Positions 61,387 to 64,000 of a DNA stretch of 64,000 bases are shown in pieces (within the stretch, counting starts at the first letter, position 1; each line of letters begins with the position of its first letter). The position numbers and the translations under genes were made by a program. The notes below the pieces were generated by a model. That model was not told the DNA's origin. It ran no database searches and saw nothing but the letters and a program-made list of their open reading frames with translations. The DNA comes from Polaribacter sp. SA4-12 (GTDB taxonomy: Bacteria; Bacteroidota; Bacteroidia; Flavobacteriales; Flavobacteriaceae), in contig NZ_CP019334.1 of NCBI RefSeq assembly GCF_002163675.1, forward strand, positions 2,895,501-2,959,500, read 5' to 3'.

Positions 61387-62289
61387 ATGAGCACAACACT
61401 AATTACAAACAATACAACATCTATGCAAGCTATTTTTTCTGACTTTAAACAACTAACAAAAGTTGGTTTGTCTTTAAGTGTGGTCTTTTCTTCTGTTGCA
61501 GGATATTTATTAGCAATAGATGTCGTTAATTATTTTACACTTTTTCTTTTAGCTATTGGTGGTTTCTTTATGGTCGGTGCATCAAATGCATTTAATCAAA
61601 TTATAGAAAAAGATACAGATGCTATTATGAAACGTACACAAAATAGACCTTTGCCAACAGGTAGAATGTCTGTTAATGTTGCATTAACCATCGCAATTCT
61701 ATTTACAATCCTTGGTTTATCAATTTTATATAGTATAAACCCTAAAACAGCTTTGTTTGGTGCTATTTCTATATTTTTATATACAAGTGTTTATACGCCT
61801 TTAAAACCAGTAACACCATTATCTGTTTTTGTTGGTGCAATTCCAGGAGCAATTCCTTTTATGTTAGGTTGGGTGGCAGCCACTAATAATTTTGGTTTAG
61901 AAGCAGGTTTCTTATTTATGATTCAGTTTTTCTGGCAATTCCCTCATTTTTGGGCAATTGGTTGGTTGCAAGATGAAGAATATAAAAAAGCAGGATTTAA
62001 TATGCTGCCTATGGGAGAAAAAGACAAAGGAGCAGTAAAACAGATTATATTTTACACTATAATTATGATACTTGTATCAATTGCACCCGTTTTAAAATTA
62101 TCAGGAGCATTTTATATTCATCCTATAACAGCAGTAATTGTTGCTTTGTTGGGGATTTATATGCTGTACTTTGCATTTAAATTACATAAAAGTGAAGAAA
62201 ACATTGATGCAAGAAAACTTATGTTATCAAGTGTTTTGTATATTACAGCAGTGCAAATTATATACGTAGTAGATAAATTTTTACATTAA
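61387..62289 (+). CDS. ctaB: Protoheme IX farnesyltransferase (heme O synthase)
   Basis: 300 residues, UbiA family, eight or nine TM helices. Prenyl-diphosphate site NAFNQIIEKDTDAIMKRTQNRPLP and second Asp motif GWLQDEEYKKAGFNMLP. It converts heme b to heme O for the heme-copper oxidase. It starts an operon with oxidase subunit genes. Confidence 0.95.
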   Translation: MSTTLITNNTTSMQAIFSDFKQLTKVGLSLSVVFSSVAGYLLAIDVVNYFTLFLLAIGGFFMVGASNAFNQIIEKDTDAIMKRTQNRPLPTGRMSVNVALTIAILFTILGLSILYSINPKTALFGAISIFLYTSVYTPLKPVTPLSVFVGAIPGAIPFMLGWVAATNNFGLEAGFLFMIQFFWQFPHFWAIGWLQDEEYKKAGFNMLPMGEKDKGAVKQIIFYTIIMILVSIAPVLKLSGAFYIHPITAVIVALLGIYMLYFAFKLHKSEENIDARKLMLSSVLYITAVQIIYVVDKFLH

Positions 62290-62291
62290 TA

Positions 62292-62879
62292 ATGATATTA
62301 GAACAAGATTTACAAGAAGAATTAACGGTTGCTAAGAGAAAATCGGCAAAACCTATGTTATGGATTTCCATGATTAGTATGGTGATGTTTTTTGCAGGAT
62401 TAACAAGTGCATATGTAATAAGTATGAAAAGAGATGATTGGGTTTCTTTTGATTTACCACGAGCATTTTATATAAGTACTTTTCTAATCGTTGCAAGTAG
62501 TATTACGCTGTTTTTGTCGCAAAAATTCTTAAAAAATGATAAAAGACAACTCTCATTAGTGTTTGTTATTGCAACTTTATTACTAGGAATAGGATTTGTG
62601 TGGCAACAATATGTTGGTTTTAATCAATTAAAAAGTGTTGGTCTTTTTTTTACAGGACCAGAAAGTACGGTGTCAACATCTTTTATAATAGGAATCACAT
62701 TTATGCACGTTTTACACCTGTTAGCAGGTCTTTTAGTGCTTTTGGTTGTTATTTATAATCATTTTAAATACAAATACAAATCAGACAATATGCTTGGTTT
62801 TGAACTAGGAGCAATCTTTTGGCATTTTGTAGATATACTATGGATTTACCTATTTTTCTTTTTCTATTTTATTAGGTGA
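62292..62879 (+). CDS. Heme-copper oxidase subunit III (short form)
   Basis: 195 residues, five TM helices, cytochrome c oxidase subunit III family (KPMLWISMISMVMFFAGLTSAYVIS, FMHVLHLLAGLLVLLVVIYNHF, FWHFVDILWIYLFFFFY). 2 bp after ctaB. It is the five-helix type found in Bacteroidota beside a longer subunit III. Confidence 0.9.
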   Translation: MILEQDLQEELTVAKRKSAKPMLWISMISMVMFFAGLTSAYVISMKRDDWVSFDLPRAFYISTFLIVASSITLFLSQKFLKNDKRQLSLVFVIATLLLGIGFVWQQYVGFNQLKSVGLFFTGPESTVSTSFIIGITFMHVLHLLAGLLVLLVVIYNHFKYKYKSDNMLGFELGAIFWHFVDILWIYLFFFFYFIR

Positions 62880-62937
62880 TGAAAAATAGCTATTTTTGGC
62901 GCACTAACTAAGAACACTAATTAATAGAAATTATTAT

Positions 62938-63921
62938 ATGGAAGCAAATATTGCTATACCTGAAGATGGTAAAGAAACTTGGAGCGGTGGTGGACAACGA
63001 CCATTTGGAGCAAGTTATGGTAAAATGATGATGTGGTTTTTTATCGTTTCTGATGCTTTAACCTTTACAGGTTTTTTAGCAGCTTACGGTTTAACACGAT
63101 TTAAATTTATAGACTCTTGGCCAATTGCCGATGAAGTGTTTACTCACTTTCCTGGATTGCATGGTGTACATGCACCAATGTATTACGTTGCATTAATGAC
63201 ATTTATTCTTATTGTTTCTTCTGTAACAATGGTTTTAGCTGTTGATGCTGGTCATCAAAAGAAACAAAAAAAGGTAGCTTGGTATATGTTTGCTACTATT
63301 ATTTTTGGAATCATCTTTGTTGGATCTCAAGCTTGGGAGTGGAAAAACTTTATTAATGGATCTTATGGAGCAGTAAAAACTACTGATGGTAAAATTTTAC
63401 AATTTGTAAAAGATGGTCATCAAATTGCTTTGTCAGACTTTGTTGTTGGAGAAAGAACCGATGGAAGAGTTCAACACGAAAGAGAAAACGGATTATGGTT
63501 TGAGAAGGAAGGAACTATAGCTACATATTCTATAGCTCAAATTCAAAATTCTTATAAATCTAATTCAGAGATACTAGTTCGTTCCGAATTGATAGATCCT
63601 GTTACCAAACAAAAAATAATTCTTTCAAGAGAAGAAGGTTTGGCTCAGTTAGCTAAAACTAAATTAGTTGTTGAGGGTGCAAACTTGCAAGTAAATGAAT
63701 ATGGAAATACCATTTTTGCGGATTTCTTTTTCTTTATTACAGGATTTCACGGATTTCACGTGCTTTCAGGAATTATAATTAATATCATTATTTTCTTCAA
63801 TGTTATTCTAGGTACTTATGAACGTAGAGGACATTATGAAATGGTAGAAAAAGTAGGATTATATTGGCACTTTGTAGATTTAGTTTGGGTATTCGTATTC
63901 ACATTCTTCTATTTAGTTTAA
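62938..63921 (+). CDS. Cytochrome c oxidase subunit III (long form)
   Basis: 327 residues. Subunit III helices (MMMWFFIVSDALTFTGFLAAYGLT, FFFFITGFHGFHVLSG, YWHFVDLVWVFVFTFFY) are interrupted by a polar insertion of about 100 residues (146-250) between TM helices, probably facing the periplasm. Part of the oxidase operon; a TATTTTTG box lies near 62891. Confidence 0.9.
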   Translation: MEANIAIPEDGKETWSGGGQRPFGASYGKMMMWFFIVSDALTFTGFLAAYGLTRFKFIDSWPIADEVFTHFPGLHGVHAPMYYVALMTFILIVSSVTMVLAVDAGHQKKQKKVAWYMFATIIFGIIFVGSQAWEWKNFINGSYGAVKTTDGKILQFVKDGHQIALSDFVVGERTDGRVQHERENGLWFEKEGTIATYSIAQIQNSYKSNSEILVRSELIDPVTKQKIILSREEGLAQLAKTKLVVEGANLQVNEYGNTIFADFFFFITGFHGFHVLSGIIINIIIFFNVILGTYERRGHYEMVEKVGLYWHFVDLVWVFVFTFFYLV

Positions 63922-63939
63922 TTTATAAAAGAAATTAAA

Positions 63940-64000
63940 ATGGCACACGCACACGAATCGAACACAAAAAGAATTTGGGTAGTTTTAATAATATTAACAG
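63940..64000 (+). CDS. Cytochrome c oxidase subunit IV family protein (5' end only)
   Basis: Begins MAHAHESNTKRIWVVLIILT and runs off the window. The His-rich start and hydrophobic segment match the small subunit IV genes that follow subunit III in flavobacterial oxidase operons. 18 bp after the previous stop. Confidence 0.7.
   Translation, partial: MAHAHESNTKRIWVVLIILT

Overview
The window comes from a low-GC chromosome of a Bacteroidota species, almost certainly a marine flavobacterium of the Polaribacter/Tenacibaculum type. The evidence is the gene families (DUF4270, DUF4271, DUF4296, RemB-like gliding protein, quinol-type NO reductase), the near absence of Shine-Dalgarno sequences, and many Bacteroidota -7 boxes (TAnnTTTG). 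No tRNA, rRNA, CRISPR array or intact insertion sequence was seen.

Layout. 1-6.3 kb: quinol NO reductase, a membrane-anchored winged-helix regulator, and an AraC-controlled redox cluster (cupredoxin-like protein, AhpD-like protein, a frameshifted CPxCW mini-protein, thioredoxin) with two near-identical operator/promoter copies. 6.3-8.6 kb: a cassette-like insert with one long secreted-protein gene broken by a frameshift in an A8 run and flanked by palindromic boundary repeats. 8.6-17 kb: branched-chain amino acid carrier, serine hydrolase, alpha/beta hydrolase, membrane AraC regulator with a 21-bp-phased operator in front of an outer-membrane receptor, and twin YHS proteins. 17-35 kb: housekeeping genes (tyrS, dihydroorotase, hemD, a KDG-kinase-like gene, radA, panC/panD, glycogen-synthase-like gene, glmS) plus a ParE/RelE toxin-antitoxin pair and REP-like palindromes.

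35-51 kb is the most unusual part. It begins with a 3241-residue sensor histidine kinase: a multi-pass N-terminus, about 20 PAS domains (nine in an exact 426-bp tandem array), and a HisKA_3/HATPase core. A LuxR-type response regulator overlaps it by 4 bp, and a receiver-only protein follows. Next, on the minus strand, come four near-identical secreted ~144-residue proteins and one small beta-barrel protein. These genes share promoter and leader features, and each is followed by one to three copies of a ~90-nt structured element (R1-R8). In four of the five units a terminator built on the same ATCCAGC/GCTGGAT stem closes the unit. Compensatory and G-U changes indicate that R is a real RNA, mostly read on the minus strand; decayed gene tails lie between tandem R copies.

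51-57.7 kb: TonB-like protein, a small FAD protein, MarC, DUF3109, and a LytS/LytTR-type two-component pair. Upstream of and divergent from the LytTR gene are two tandem ~114-nt small-RNA genes. Each has a 21-bp-phased direct repeat (candidate LytTR site), a consensus -7 box, two hairpins with G5 in or beside the loop, and a terminator. Their G-rich loops could pair with C-runs in leaders of the 45-49 kb region, which would link the two systems; this is inference. 57.7-64 kb: deoC, a hexapeptide acyltransferase, RemB-like protein, and the start of a cytochrome oxidase assembly/subunit operon (ctaB, two subunit III genes, a truncated subunit IV gene at the window edge).
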